Shown: positions 40,139 through 49,111 of the stretch, piece by piece
Layout: each line of letters opens with the position of its first letter
Numbering within the stretch: position 1 is the first letter of the stretch
Source of the DNA: Herbiconiux sp.
GTDB taxonomy: Bacteria; Actinomycetota; Actinomycetes; Actinomycetales; Microbacteriaceae
NCBI RefSeq assembly: GCF_023264855.1
Contig: NZ_JAHFUW010000003.1
Location: 62,001 to 126,000 of the forward strand
Direction of reading: 5' to 3'
DNA: 64,000 nucleotides
Notes under the pieces: model-generated
The model's database searches: none
What the model saw: the letters and a program-made list of their open reading frames with translations, nothing else
What the model was told of the DNA's origin: nothing
Program-made: the position numbers and the translations under genes

Positions 40139-41652
40139 GAGGCGCTGTCCGTTCTGGGAGTGGGTGAAGGGGAAGGGGCGGCCTTCCGCGGGCCCGCCGC
40201 TGTCGCGGTGCGGCGCCCGAAGCGGAGGGCGGGGTCGACCACGGAGGCGCGCCGCAGCACCTTCACGTCGGCCCGGTAGTCGGCCGAGGTCAGCCAGGGT
40301 GGTTCCGAGCCCTGGCGGGGGAGCGTGTCCGCGACGCGCCGGATGTAGCCGGCGCCGAAGTCGAGCAGCGGCCGGGTCTCGAGCCCGGCGGGGGCGACCG
40401 GGGTGCAGGTGGCGAGGTCCTTCTCGTCCATGAGGTCGAGCAGCTTCACGAAGTGCTCGCAGATCAGGCCCACCTTCAGGGTCCAGGAGGCGTTGGTGTA
40501 GCCGATCGCGTAGGCGAAGTTCGGCACGCCGCTCAGCATCATGCCCTTGAACGACACCCGGCTCGACACGTCGACGGGCTCGCCGTCGAGGCTGAGCGCG
40601 ATGCCGCCGAGCGGCTGCACGCTCAGGCCGGTGGCGGTGACGACGATGTCGGCGTCGATCCGTCCGCCCGACTCGAGTTGCACGCCGTCGGCGTCGAAGG
40701 TGCGGATGCGATCGGTCACCACCTCGGCGGCGCCGCTGCGGATCGAGGCGAAGAAGTCGCCGTCGGGCACGAAGCAGAGCCGCTGGTCCCACGGCCGGTA
40801 GGGCGGGTTGAAATGGGTGTCGACCGGATAGCCCGCGGGCAGGCTCTTCACGTTCGCCCAGCGGATGAACTGCCGCATGCGGTTCGGGAAGCGCCGGCTG
40901 AGCTGCCAGACCACGCGCTGCCGGGCCACGTTCTTCCGCCGGATGATCGGGTACGCGATCCGGTCGCCGAGCACTCTGCGCAGCCGCAGCGCCGGCTCGT
41001 CGCGCGAGGCGAGGGGCAGGATGTAGCTCGGCGTACGCTGCAGCATCACCACCTTGGCGGCCTTCGCAGCCAGGGTGGGCACCAGGGTGACGGCCGTGGC
41101 CCCGCTGCCGATGACGAGCATCCGTGTGCCGGCGTAGTCGAGGTCGGCGGGCCAGAACTGCGGATGCACGACCCGGCCTTCGAATGCGTCGAGGCCCGGC
41201 AATTCGGGGGAGTAGCCCTGGTCGTAGCGGTAGTAGCCGCCGGCCGAGAACACCCAGCGCGAGCGGATGGTCTGCCGCTCGCCCGTCGCGACGAGCTCGA
41301 GCTCGGTGGTCCACAGCTGCTCGCTGCTGCTCCAGTCGGAGGAGATCACCCGCCGGCCGAAGCGGATGCGGTCGGCCAGCCCGTACTCGTCGACCGTCTC
41401 GCGCAGGTAGGCCAGGATGCGGTCACCGTTCGCGATCGACTCGTCGTCGCGCCAGGGCTTGAACGCGTAGCCGAAGGTGTAGAGGTCGGAGTCGGAACGC
41501 ACGCCGGGGTACCGGAAGAGATCCCAGGTGCCGCCGATGTGCTCCCGCGCCTCGACGACGGCGAAAGTGGTGCCGGGCCGGCGCATCGTGAGATAGCACG
41601 CCGCGCCGATCCCCGAGATGCCGGCTCCGATGATCAGAACGTCGAGGTCCAT
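40135..41652 (-). CDS. EthA-like Baeyer-Villiger monooxygenase
   Basis: 505-residue FAD/NADPH enzyme inserting oxygen next to a ketone carbonyl. FAD motif GAGISG (9-14), then GGTWDLFRYPGVRSDSD; the BVMO fingerprint F-x-G-x3-H-x3-W is exact (FEGRVVHPQFW, 157-167); NADPH motif GSGATA (182-187). It aligns by recall along its length with mycobacterial EthA (YKGMMLSG, IGYTNASWTLK-like blocks). ATG 41652 is the only suitable start. A Ser/Pro/Arg-rich tail of about 30 residues follows the domain. Operon with an SDR. Confidence 0.92.
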   Translation of the reverse strand: MDLDVLIIGAGISGIGAACYLTMRRPGTTFAVVEAREHIGGTWDLFRYPGVRSDSDLYTFGYAFKPWRDDESIANGDRILAYLRETVDEYGLADRIRFGRRVISSDWSSSEQLWTTELELVATGERQTIRSRWVFSAGGYYRYDQGYSPELPGLDAFEGRVVHPQFWPADLDYAGTRMLVIGSGATAVTLVPTLAAKAAKVVMLQRTPSYILPLASRDEPALRLRRVLGDRIAYPIIRRKNVARQRVVWQLSRRFPNRMRQFIRWANVKSLPAGYPVDTHFNPPYRPWDQRLCFVPDGDFFASIRSGAAEVVTDRIRTFDADGVQLESGGRIDADIVVTATGLSVQPLGGIALSLDGEPVDVSSRVSFKGMMLSGVPNFAYAIGYTNASWTLKVGLICEHFVKLLDLMDEKDLATCTPVAPAGLETRPLLDFGAGYIRRVADTLPRQGSEPPWLTSADYRADVKVLRRASVVDPALRFGRRTATAAGPRKAAPSPSPTPRTDSAS

Positions 41653-41728
41653 GAACCCACTCTCCACCCGCTCCCTGATCGGGCGGAATGTCGGGAGAAC
41701 GGATGGCCCGTCACCGCATCCTGAGCAG

Positions 41729-42436
41729 TCACGGCTGCCCGGCGGCGTCGGTGGGGGCCGCACGGCCGTCGGACCGCGCGGTCAGTGCGTCGATGCGGGC
41801 CAGGGCCCGGTCGAGATCGCCGACGGCCGACCAGAGCTCCGGCTCGGCGTCGTGGATCTCGGGGAGCGTCAGGCCGGTGGAGCGCAGCGATCCGAGGTCG
41901 AAGCTCACGTTGGTGCGGGCGCCGGCGAGGGCGGCGCGCAGGGCACCGAGCCCCACCACCACGTCGGAGATCAGTGCAGGATTGCCGTGCTCGGCGAGCC
42001 AGGCCAGGTCATCGATGGCCTCGATCGCCCGTCGTCCGAGGTCGGCCGAGCTGCGGGCCGCGGCGAGGGATGCCTCGCGGATCGCGCGGGTGCGCTCCTC
42101 GCCCTTCCCGAGCCGGAAGGCCGCGCCGAAGGCGTTGGAGGCGTCGGCATCGGCATCCGCCAGCCGGAGGGCCGTCTCGCGCAGGGCGCGGGCGCGGGAG
42201 CGGATGGTGTCGACCGGCGACTCGTGTGCCGGCTCCGCCTGCTCCTGCTCCTGCTCCTGCGCCTCCGTGTAGCCGGCCACCATCGAGGTGAGCGAGGCCG
42301 CGATGGCCAGCATCAGCCCGGCCCCGGCGCCGCCCCCGGGCGATCCCGTCGACTCCGCCAGTTCGCGCGTCCACTCCTGCACGGTCGATCCGCCGGTCGT
42401 CACCGTCCGGGCCTGCGACGTCTGCTCCGTCTCCAT
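41729..42436 (-). CDS. Formiminotransferase-cyclodeaminase-like protein (FTCD_C domain)
   Basis: 235-residue all-helical protein. Family features: the STGSPGGGAGAGL segment near the N-terminus and a run of helices with AFGAAFRLGKGEERTRAIREAS. Known members remove ammonia from formimino-tetrahydrofolate or, in serine-cycle organisms, act as methenyl-THF cyclohydrolase. No partner gene is nearby, so the role here is open. ATG 42436 is chosen over 42472 because the protein then begins just before the domain. A short QEQEQEQ repeat sits near residue 65. Confidence 0.75.
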   Translation of the reverse strand: METEQTSQARTVTTGGSTVQEWTRELAESTGSPGGGAGAGLMLAIAASLTSMVAGYTEAQEQEQEQAEPAHESPVDTIRSRARALRETALRLADADADASNAFGAAFRLGKGEERTRAIREASLAAARSSADLGRRAIEAIDDLAWLAEHGNPALISDVVVGLGALRAALAGARTNVSFDLGSLRSTGLTLPEIHDAEPELWSAVGDLDRALARIDALTARSDGRAAPTDAAGQP

Positions 42437-42553
42437 CCGTCCACCCTGGCCCAACCTGTAGCCCGGGGCCATCGCTCACCACTCTGATCGGGCCGCGCGC
42501 CGAGCGCGCTTGAGCTGTCATAGATCCGCAGATGCGGCCCTAGACTTGCACCC

Positions 42554-42958
42554 ATGTCGCAGATTCGGATCAAGGATGCCGCGAGCTTTCTTGGGGTGAG
42601 CGACGACACGGTTCGGCGGTGGATCGATCAGGGCGTGCTGCCCAGCTCGAAAGACGACTCCGGGCGCAGCGTCGTCGACGCTCTGGCGATGGCCGAGCTG
42701 GCCCGTGAGAACGCGGTGCTGCCCGTGGATCCCTCCGAGATCGGCCGCTCGGCCCGCAACCGGCTCGTCGGCATCGTGACGGAGATCACGATGGACACGG
42801 TGATGGCCCAAGTGGAGCTGCAGTGCGGCCCGCACCGGATCGTCTCCCTGATGAGCAGCGAGGCCGTGCGCGAGCTCGGTCTCGAGCCCGGATCCGTGGC
42901 CATCGCCGTCGTCAAAGCCACGACGGTGATCATCGAGACCCCTGCCGGAAAGGCCTGA
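42554..42958 (+). CDS. Molybdate-responsive HTH-Mop (TOBE) protein
   Basis: 134 residues: an N-terminal excisionase/MerR-like helix-turn-helix (about 5-45, [20 protein letters not shown]) and a C-terminal Mop/TOBE domain (about 65-132, [20 protein letters not shown]) that binds molybdate. It precedes modA by 2 bp, so it is the likely sensor/regulator of molybdate uptake, a small analogue of ModE. TAGACT at 42541-42546 lies 7 bp before the ATG and no ribosome site is seen, suggesting a leaderless message. Confidence 0.87.
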   Translation: MSQIRIKDAASFLGVSDDTVRRWIDQGVLPSSKDDSGRSVVDALAMAELARENAVLPVDPSEIGRSARNRLVGIVTEITMDTVMAQVELQCGPHRIVSLMSSEAVRELGLEPGSVAIAVVKATTVIIETPAGKA

Positions 42959-42960
42959 GC

Positions 42961-43776
42961 ATGACCCGCACCACCACGATCGCCGCCGCAGTCCTCTCGG
43001 CAGCCGTCGCCCTCACCCTCGCCGCGTGTTCGAGCGGAAGCACCGGTGCACCGGCCACCAGCGCAGCCCCCGCCGCGACCGAGACCGCCGCCGCCCTCGA
43101 AGGCTCGATCACGGTGTTCGCCGCCGCCTCGCTGAAGAGCACCTTCACCGAGCTGGCCGACGAGTTCGAGGCCGCGAACCCGGGCGTCACCGTCGAGCTG
43201 AACTTCGCCGGCTCCTCCGACCTGGTCACCCAGATCACCGAGGGCGCCCCGGCCGACGTGTTCGCCTCAGCCGACGAGAAGAACATGGCCAAGCTCACCG
43301 ACGGCGGCCTGATCGAGGCGGATGCCCCGGTCGACTTCGCCACGAACGTGCTGACCATCGCCGTGCCGCCGGGCAACCCCGCCGGCATCGCCGCCTTCTC
43401 CGACCTCGCGAAGCCCGAGGTCAAGACGGTCATCTGCGCCGCCCAGGTGCCCTGTGGCTCGGCCACGGTCACCGTCGAAGAGGCCACCGGCGTCACCCTC
43501 ACGCCCGTCTCGGAGGAGTCCTCGGTCACCGACGTGCTCGGCAAGGTCACCAGCGGCGAAGCGGATGCCGGCCTCGTCTACGTCACCGACGTGATCGCCG
43601 CGGGCGACGCCGTCGAGGGAATCGAGTTCCCGGAGTCGGGCGAAGCGGTCAACACCTACCCGATCGCCCCGGTCACCGCGTCGGCGAACGCCGAGATCGC
43701 TCAGGCGTTCATCGACTTCGTCACCGGCAGCACCGGCCAGGGCGTGCTCTCCGCCGCCGGGTTCGGCAAGCCGTAA
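42961..43776 (+). CDS. modA: Molybdate ABC transporter substrate-binding lipoprotein
   Basis: 271-residue lipoprotein receptor; signal peptide with lipobox LAAC, Cys23 lipidated. The mature protein shows the ModA core: [44 protein letters not shown] and [13 protein letters not shown]. It captures molybdate (or tungstate) outside the membrane and hands it to ModBC. The tract after Cys23 is Ser/Ala/Thr-rich, a normal tether. Confidence 0.95.
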   Translation: MTRTTTIAAAVLSAAVALTLAACSSGSTGAPATSAAPAATETAAALEGSITVFAAASLKSTFTELADEFEAANPGVTVELNFAGSSDLVTQITEGAPADVFASADEKNMAKLTDGGLIEADAPVDFATNVLTIAVPPGNPAGIAAFSDLAKPEVKTVICAAQVPCGSATVTVEEATGVTLTPVSEESSVTDVLGKVTSGEADAGLVYVTDVIAAGDAVEGIEFPESGEAVNTYPIAPVTASANAEIAQAFIDFVTGSTGQGVLSAAGFGKP

Positions 43777-43784
43777 TCGGGCCA

Positions 43785-44609
43785 GTGTCCTCCCGCAGCA
43801 GCGACACCTACGCCGGGGTCCCCGGCTGGGTGGTGACCCTCGCCATCATCGGCGCCGGCTTCGTGCTGCTGCCGCTGATCGCGATGGCCACGCGGGTCAA
43901 CTGGGGTGAGTTCATCCCGCTGGTCACCTCCGAGTCGTCGGTCGCCGCCCTCTGGCTGAGCCTGCGCACCTCCCTGACCGCGACCGCGCTCTGCGTGCTG
44001 CTGGGTGTGCCGATGGCGGTCGTGCTGGCGCGCACCGAGTTCTGGGGGCAGAAGATCCTGCGCTCCCTCGTGCTGCTGCCGCTCGTGCTGCCCCCGGTGG
44101 TGGGGGGCATCGCGCTGCTCTACACCTTCGGGCGGCGGGGCCTGCTCGGCCAGAGCTTCGAGGCGCTCGGCATCACCATCGCCTTCTCCACCACCGCGGT
44201 GGTGCTCGCGCAGACCTTCGTGGCCCTGCCGTTCCTGGTGCTGAGCCTGGAGGGCGCGCTGCGCACGGTCGGCACGCGCTACGAGGCCGTCGGCGCCACG
44301 CTCGGCGCCCGCCCCACGACCGTGCTGCGGCGCATCACGCTGCCGCTCGTGCTGCCGGCGCTCATCTCGGGCGCGGTGCTCTCGTTCGCCCGGGCGCTCG
44401 GCGAGTTCGGGGCCACGCTCACCTTCGCCGGGTCGCTGCAGGGCGTCACCCGCACCCTGCCGCTGGAGATCTACCTGCAGCGGGAGACCGATCCGGATGC
44501 CGCGGTCGCCCTCTCGCTGGTGCTGGTCGTCGTCGCCGTGATCGTGGTGGCCATCGCCCACCAGGCCGGCGAGGCCGATGGATTCCGGTTGCGCAGGACC
44601 GCCCCGTGA
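43785..44609 (+). CDS. modB: Molybdate ABC transporter permease
   Basis: 274-residue permease with five to six helices. The ModB segments [42 protein letters not shown] and the EAA loop [20 protein letters not shown] are present. GTG 43785, 8 bp after the modA stop, is the only reasonable start. It overlaps modC by 4 bp. Confidence 0.94.
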   Translation: MSSRSSDTYAGVPGWVVTLAIIGAGFVLLPLIAMATRVNWGEFIPLVTSESSVAALWLSLRTSLTATALCVLLGVPMAVVLARTEFWGQKILRSLVLLPLVLPPVVGGIALLYTFGRRGLLGQSFEALGITIAFSTTAVVLAQTFVALPFLVLSLEGALRTVGTRYEAVGATLGARPTTVLRRITLPLVLPALISGAVLSFARALGEFGATLTFAGSLQGVTRTLPLEIYLQRETDPDAAVALSLVLVVVAVIVVAIAHQAGEADGFRLRRTAP

Positions 44610-45904
44610 CCGGCCGATCGGAGCCCGGGCCCGCACGCGGGTTCGAGTACGGAGCCGGCTCGGAGCCCGGGTCCGGGCCCGCGATCGGGCCGATGCCGGG
44701 TGCATCGCCGGGACCGGTGTTCGAGATCGAGGCCGAGGTGCGCGCCCGGGGGTTCGCCGTCTCGCTGGCGGTGCAGCCGGGCGAGACCGTGGCCGTGCTC
44801 GGCCCGAACGGTGCCGGCAAGTCGACGCTGCTCACCCTGATCGCCGGTCTGCTCAGGCCCGATGCCGGCCACGCCCGGCTCGGCGAGCGGGTGCTCTTCG
44901 ACGTGGGGGCGCAGCACCGCTCCCGGTGGCTGCCGCCGCACGCCCGCGGGGTGTCGATGCTGGCGCAGGACGCCCTGCTCTTCCCGCACCTCAGCGCTCT
45001 CGACAACGTGGCGTTCGGGCCGCGCAGCCAGGGCAGCTCGCGCGCCTCGGCGAACGCCCGGGCCGCCGAGTGGCTCGAGCGGGTGGGGGCGGAGGATCTC
45101 GCCTCCCGAAAGCCCGCACAGCTCTCCGGAGGTCAGGCGCAGCGCATCGCCGTTGCTCGCGCCCTCGCCTCTGAGCCCGATCTGCTGCTGCTCGACGAGC
45201 CGATGGCCGCGCTCGACGTCTCGGTGGCGCCGGCCCTCCGCCGGATGCTGCGCGAGGTGTTGGCCGACCGCACCGCGATCATCGTGACCCACGACGTGCT
45301 CGACGCGTTCACATTGGCCGACCGCGTGCTCGTGCTGGAGGCCGGCCGCGTGGTCGAGGCCGGCCCGACGCGCGAGGTGCTCGACCGCCCGCGAACGCCG
45401 TTCGCGGCCGGTCTCGCCGCGCTGAACCTGCTCGTCGGCGTGCGCGACGGCGACGCGGTGCTCACCGACGGCGGCCACCGCATCCGCGTCTCGGGCCTCG
45501 CGGCACCGCCCACGGAATCGGCGTTGGACCTCGGCGCGCCGCCCGAGAATCCGGCACCTGCATCGGCACCGCCGTCGGTGCCGGGAGCCCGCGTGGGCGT
45601 CTCGGTGCGACCGTCGCGGGTGAGTGTCGAGCTGCCGGATGGATCACCGGCATCCGGTTCCACCCCCGGTTCTGTCACCGCTCTGCACCCGCACTCCCAC
45701 CCCGCCGCCACGTCCGATCCCACGCGGAACGTGCTTCGGGCGACCATCACCGACCTCGAGCCGCGCGGCGACCTCGTGCGCGTGCGCTCGGCCGAGATCG
45801 CCGCCGACGTCGAGCCCGGCCTCGTGGCCGACCTCGACCTGGCTCCCGGTCGCGAGGTCGTGTTCTCGTTCCCCGCCGACGCGGCCCTCGCCTACCCCCT
45901 CTGA
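44606..45904 (+). CDS. modC: Molybdate ABC transporter ATPase
   Basis: 432-residue ATPase. Walker [10 protein letters not shown] (66-74), signature LSGGQAQR, Walker [15 protein letters not shown] and switch His in IVTHD. The C-terminal third has the TOBE part ([16 protein letters not shown], then [20 protein letters not shown]), which in ModC senses molybdate; a His/Pro-rich linker (around 350-375) interrupts it. GTG 44606 overlaps modB, but the first 37 residues are a Pro/Gly repeat from duplicated GGAGCCCGGG units; ATG 44693 would start closer to the domain. Confidence 0.93.
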   Translation: MTGRSEPGPARGFEYGAGSEPGSGPAIGPMPGASPGPVFEIEAEVRARGFAVSLAVQPGETVAVLGPNGAGKSTLLTLIAGLLRPDAGHARLGERVLFDVGAQHRSRWLPPHARGVSMLAQDALLFPHLSALDNVAFGPRSQGSSRASANARAAEWLERVGAEDLASRKPAQLSGGQAQRIAVARALASEPDLLLLDEPMAALDVSVAPALRRMLREVLADRTAIIVTHDVLDAFTLADRVLVLEAGRVVEAGPTREVLDRPRTPFAAGLAALNLLVGVRDGDAVLTDGGHRIRVSGLAAPPTESALDLGAPPENPAPASAPPSVPGARVGVSVRPSRVSVELPDGSPASGSTPGSVTALHPHSHPAATSDPTRNVLRATITDLEPRGDLVRVRSAEIAADVEPGLVADLDLAPGREVVFSFPADAALAYPL

Positions 45905-45928
45905 CGCGGCCGGTGCGCCGAGGTGCGG

Positions 45929-46001
45929 GTTCACTCGAGCGAGTTCCAGGCCGACCTCGCGCACTATGGCAGAGTTTCGCCTGAAACTCGCTGGAGTGAA
46001 C
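45929..46001. repeat. Dispersed intergenic hairpin repeat, copy A
   Basis: Arms 45929-45951 and 45979-46001 (23 nt, 2 mismatches) pair GTTCACTC...CAGGC with GCCTG...GAGTGAAC around a 27-nt loop. The right arm and following bases (CGCCTGAAACTCGCTGG through GAACGCCGCT) are identical to a second copy at 56543-56615. It sits in the 240-bp gap between modC and tRNA-Cys. A 7-bp palindrome CGCCGCT-C-AGCGGCG follows at 46001-46015. Confidence 0.8.
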
Positions 46002-46144
46002 GCCGCTCAGCGGCGCAGCGCCTTGCGGGCCAGCGCGTCGCCGACCGTCGTGTCGCCATCCACCGCGTAACAAGCCGGAACAGGGTGACCTCGGGTGACA
46101 TGTTCGACTCGTGTCGAGCGCGATTCGTGCAGAGTGGACTGCAT

Positions 46145-46215
46145 CGCGGCGTGCCCGAGTGGTCAGGGAGCGGACTGCAAATCCGTCTACACCGGTTCGA
46201 ATCCGGTCGCCGCGT
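46145..46215 (+). tRNA. tRNA-Cys (GCA)
   Basis: 71-nt cloverleaf. The acceptor stem CGCGGCG (46145-46151) pairs with CGCCGCG (46208-46214). D-stem CCC/GGG; anticodon stem GCGGA/TCCGT around loop CTGCAAA with anticodon GCA at 46177-46179; T-arm ACCGG-TTCGAAT-CCGGT. The 3' CCA is not encoded. It reads cysteine codons. Confidence 0.95.
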
Positions 46216-46220
46216 CTCTT

Positions 46221-46236
46221 GGAGGCTTACGCCTCC
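46221..46236. terminator. Hairpin after tRNA-Cys
   Basis: GGAGGC-TTAC-GCCTCC, a perfect 6-bp stem 5 bp after the tRNA and 8 bp before the end of the convergent DJ-1/PfpI gene. There is no strong T-run; probable shared 3' end signal. Confidence 0.5.
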
Positions 46237-46244
46237 GCCCCGAC

Positions 46245-46838
46245 TCAGACGGGCGGCTCGGGGTCGTACTGGATGCCGCGGCGGGTTTCGAGCGCGCGCT
46301 CGCGGCCTGCGAGGCGGTCGACCAGGTGCAGGGCCATGTCGATGCCGGCCGAGACGCCCGACGAGGTGATGAGGTCGCCATCGTCGACGTAGCGGTCGTC
46401 GGGGCGCACCCGGATGCTCGGGTCGAGCTCGGCCAGCAGGTCGAGCGAGCCCCAGTGCGTGGTGGCGGGGCGGCCGGCCAGCACGCCGGCGGCGGCGTAG
46501 ACGAGCGATCCGGTGCAGACGCTGGTGAGCAGCGGCACGGTCGCGCGCTGGCCGCGCACCCACTCGAGCTCGGCCGGGTCATTCAGCCGCGGCCGGGTGC
46601 CCTGCCCGCCCGGGTAGAGCAGCACCTCGAGCGGGGGTGCCTCGGCGACGGTGGTATCGGGCAGCAGCCGCAAGCCCTTGGCGGCGCGCACCGGGTCGAG
46701 GGTCTCGGCCAGCATCCGCACCTCGTAGCCGTCTTCGGGATGCGCCAGGGTCCAGTAGGAGAGCACCTCCCAGGGCCCGACGGCGTCGAGCTCCTCCACA
46801 CCGTCGAAGAGCAGAATGCCGATGGTCTTGACTGTCAT
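46245..46838 (-). CDS. DJ-1/PfpI family protein
   Basis: 197-residue type 1 glutamine-amidotransferase-like fold. It begins KTIGILLFDGVEELDAVGPWEVL, with nucleophile-elbow Cys108 (TSVCTGSLV) and Glu in the DGVEELD segment, typical of the stand-alone DJ-1 group similar to the sensory part of GlxA/FtrA-type regulators and to isonitrile hydratases. No DNA-binding domain is attached. TGGAGG lies before ATG 46838. Substrate unknown. It lies between two tRNA genes. Confidence 0.85.
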   Translation of the reverse strand: MTVKTIGILLFDGVEELDAVGPWEVLSYWTLAHPEDGYEVRMLAETLDPVRAAKGLRLLPDTTVAEAPPLEVLLYPGGQGTRPRLNDPAELEWVRGQRATVPLLTSVCTGSLVYAAAGVLAGRPATTHWGSLDLLAELDPSIRVRPDDRYVDDGDLITSSGVSAGIDMALHLVDRLAGRERALETRRGIQYDPEPPV

Positions 46839-46941
46839 GCCTCCACGGTACGGGCCCACCGCCCGTGGGCGCGCCCGTTTTTGGAATGGCCGGGCGGATA
46901 GGCTACTGTAGATCTTCGGCCCGGGCTTCGGTTCTGGCCAG

Positions 46942-47013
46942 TGGGGTATGGTGTAATTGGCAACACGGCTGATTCTGGTTCAGTTGTTCTTGGTTCGAGT
47001 CCAGGTACCCCAG
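46942..47013 (+). tRNA. tRNA-Gln (CTG)
   Basis: 72-nt cloverleaf: acceptor TGGGGTA (46942-46948) with TACCCCA (47006-47012), D-stem GTG/CAC, anticodon stem GCTGA/TCAGT around loop TTCTGGT with anticodon CTG at 46975-46977, T-arm CTTGG-TTCGAGT-CCAGG (one G-T pair). CCA not encoded. Decodes CAG, the dominant Gln codon in such GC-rich genomes. Confidence 0.95.
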
Positions 47014-47021
47014 CAAGATCC

Positions 47022-47046
47022 GGCTCCTCTCCGAGGGGCCTTTTTT
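47022..47046 (+). terminator. Intrinsic terminator of tRNA-Gln
   Basis: Stem GGCTCCTC (47022-47029) / GAGGGGCC (47033-47040) with one G-T pair, loop TCC, followed by TTTTTT (47041-47046). A classical rho-independent terminator 9 bp after the tRNA. Confidence 0.93.
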
Positions 47047-47097
47047 GTTGCCCGGCGCCGGCGTGGTGTCGCGGCGCGAATCCGCTAGCGTCGGAGC

Positions 47098-48171
47098 ATG
47101 CGTGCGATCAGGTTCGACCGGTTCGGGGAGCGGCCCGTGCTCCAGGAGGTGCCGGATCCGCGGCCGAGTACCCGAGGCGTGGTGCTGCGAGTGGAGGCCT
47201 CGGGGCTCTGCCGCAGCGACGTGCACGGGTGGCTGGGGCACGACGACGGGATCGCCCTGCCGCACGTGCCCGGGCACGAGGTGGTGGGCGTCATCGACGA
47301 GGTGGGGCCGGAGGTCGAGCGCTTCCGGGTGGGGCAGCGGGTCACCACGCCGTTCGTGTGCGCCTGCGGGCGCTGCGCGGAGTGCGCCTCCGGCAACGGG
47401 CAGGTGTGCCGCAACCAGACCCAGCCGGGGTTCACGCACTGGGGTTCGTTCGCCGAGCGGGTGGCGTTGCACGACGCCGATGTGAACCTGATCGAGGTGC
47501 CCACCGGGCTCGACGCCGGCGCGGCCGCCCTGCTCGGCTGCCGGTTCGCCACCGCCTACCGGGGCCTCATCCACCAGGCGGAGCTCGCCCGCGACGAGAG
47601 CCTGGTGGTGGTCGGATGCGGCGGCGTCGGCCTCAGTGCGGTGATGATCGGCGTCGCCGTGGGTGCTCGGGTGATCGCGGTGGATGTCGACCCGGTCGCG
47701 CTCGAGCGGGCTCTGAGCCTGGGCGCGAGCGGCGTCGTGAACAGCGCGGGCCGGCCCGACGACGAGGTCGTGGACGAGATCCGCCGGCTGGCCCGCGGCG
47801 GCCGCGCCGGCGCCGGCCACGGCGCAGACGGCGCCGACGTGTCGGTCGAGGCTCTCGGGCGGGAGTCGACCGTGCGCACCGCCATCCGTTCGCTGGGGGC
47901 TCGCGGACGCCACGTGCAGATCGGGCTGTTCGCCGACGACCCCCGCGTGCCGCTCGGCGAGGTGATCGCCCGCGAGCTGCAGCTGTTCGGCAGCCACGGC
48001 ATGCCCGCCCCGGCCTACGCGGGACTGCTCGAGCTGGTGCTCACGGGCGCTCTGAAGCCCGAGCTGCTCATCTCGCGCCGCATCGGCCTCGCCGAGGTTC
48101 CGGATGCGCTGGTCGCCATGGCCTCGGGCGCACCGGCCGCGGGCGTGACGATGATCGACGTCTCCCGCTGA
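47098..48171 (+). CDS. Zinc-dependent alcohol/polyol dehydrogenase (MDR family)
   Basis: 357-residue medium-chain dehydrogenase. Catalytic zinc ligands Cys38 (GLCRSD) and His60-Glu61 (PGHEVVG); structural zinc cysteines at 90, 93, 96 and 104 (CGRCAECASGNGQVC); cofactor loop VGCGGVG (about 178). An Asp at the end of beta-2 (AVDVDPVALERA) favours NAD(H). A Gly/Ala-rich insertion (around 235-245) is slightly unusual. ATG 47098 follows TAGCGT by 6 bp, so the message may be leaderless. Substrate not predictable. Confidence 0.88.
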   Translation: MRAIRFDRFGERPVLQEVPDPRPSTRGVVLRVEASGLCRSDVHGWLGHDDGIALPHVPGHEVVGVIDEVGPEVERFRVGQRVTTPFVCACGRCAECASGNGQVCRNQTQPGFTHWGSFAERVALHDADVNLIEVPTGLDAGAAALLGCRFATAYRGLIHQAELARDESLVVVGCGGVGLSAVMIGVAVGARVIAVDVDPVALERALSLGASGVVNSAGRPDDEVVDEIRRLARGGRAGAGHGADGADVSVEALGRESTVRTAIRSLGARGRHVQIGLFADDPRVPLGEVIARELQLFGSHGMPAPAYAGLLELVLTGALKPELLISRRIGLAEVPDALVAMASGAPAAGVTMIDVSR

Positions 48172-48205
48172 GGACCCGGAGTTGGCACCGGAGTCGGACG
48201 CTCGA

Positions 48206-49111
48206 TCACAGCGCGGAATCGGGGATGCCGGCTCCCACGCGGCTCACCACGATCCCGGCGATGCGGGCCGCTTCGGCCCCGATCGCCTCGAGGTCGTCGC
48301 GCTCGAGCCGCGCCACCCGCCCGCGCGTGACACCGCGCTTCAGCAGCTCGGCGATCAGCACGGCCATGAACGAGTCGCCGGCACCGATGGTGTCGGCCAC
48401 CTCGACCTCGGCGGCCGCGATGTCGACGCTCAGCGCGGGTGTGCGAAGCGTCGACCCCTCGGCACCCCGGGTCAGCACCACCAGGCCCGGCCCCATCGCG
48501 AGCAGACGGTCGAGCGTCGATCCGGGATCGCCGTCGTGCGGGTAGAGCCACGCGGCATCCGCGTCGCTCAGCTTCACCACGTCGGACTGGCGGGCGAGGG
48601 CCTCGAAACGACCGAGCGCGGCAGCATGATCGGGCAGCAGGGCCGGCCGGATGTTCGGATCGAAGCTGCGCACGGTGCCGGCCTCCGCGACCCACCGCAG
48701 CAGAGCGTCGACCGCTCGGGAGCCGGGTGCGAGGAAAGCCCCGATCGATCCGACGTGCAGCGCCTGCCACGGGCGCTCCGGCACAGCGGAGACCTGCGGC
48801 TCCCAGCGCAGCTCGAACACGTACTCGGCCGAACCGGTGCGGTCCAGGCGCGGGTGCGCCAGGGAGGACACGCCACGCGGCTCGGCCAGCACGGTGACGC
48901 CCGCCGCCTCGAGCCGCCGCCGCAGGAGGGCGCCGTCGGCGTCGGTGCCCAGATCGGTGAGGAACGACACCGAGGCGCCGGGGACGAGCCGGGCCAGTGC
49001 GGTGGCGATGTTCAGCGACGCCGCGCCGGCGGTGCGGCTTGCGATACCCGCCGCGCCGTGCACCACGTCGATCAGCGATTCGCCCACCACAAGGGCCTGC
49101 GCGGTGCTCAT
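48206..49111 (-). CDS. PfkB-family sugar kinase (probable fructokinase)
   Basis: 301-residue cytosolic kinase. N-terminal GESLIDVVHG and GAASLNIATALARL, middle FDPNIRPALLP (typical of fructokinases), and C-terminal DTIGAGDSF (240-248) with catalytic Asp246. The start overlaps the GH32 stop (ATGA). As the last gene of the fructan/sucrose operon it most likely phosphorylates the fructose released by the two GH32 enzymes. Confidence 0.88.
   Translation of the reverse strand: MSTAQALVVGESLIDVVHGAAGIASRTAGAASLNIATALARLVPGASVSFLTDLGTDADGALLRRRLEAAGVTVLAEPRGVSSLAHPRLDRTGSAEYVFELRWEPQVSAVPERPWQALHVGSIGAFLAPGSRAVDALLRWVAEAGTVRSFDPNIRPALLPDHAAALGRFEALARQSDVVKLSDADAAWLYPHDGDPGSTLDRLLAMGPGLVVLTRGAEGSTLRTPALSVDIAAAEVEVADTIGAGDSFMAVLIAELLKRGVTRGRVARLERDDLEAIGAEAARIAGIVVSRVGAGIPDSAL

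Noticed and set aside
44606-44700. GGAGCCCGGG repeats at the start of modC as operator sites
   Set aside because: They are in frame and within a coding overlap with modB. A start-site ambiguity is a simpler explanation than binding sites.
46145-47013. tRNA-Cys and tRNA-Gln as integration sites of a genomic island
   Set aside because: No integrase gene and no repeated tRNA 3' end were found in the window, and the neighbouring genes run without a break in style.
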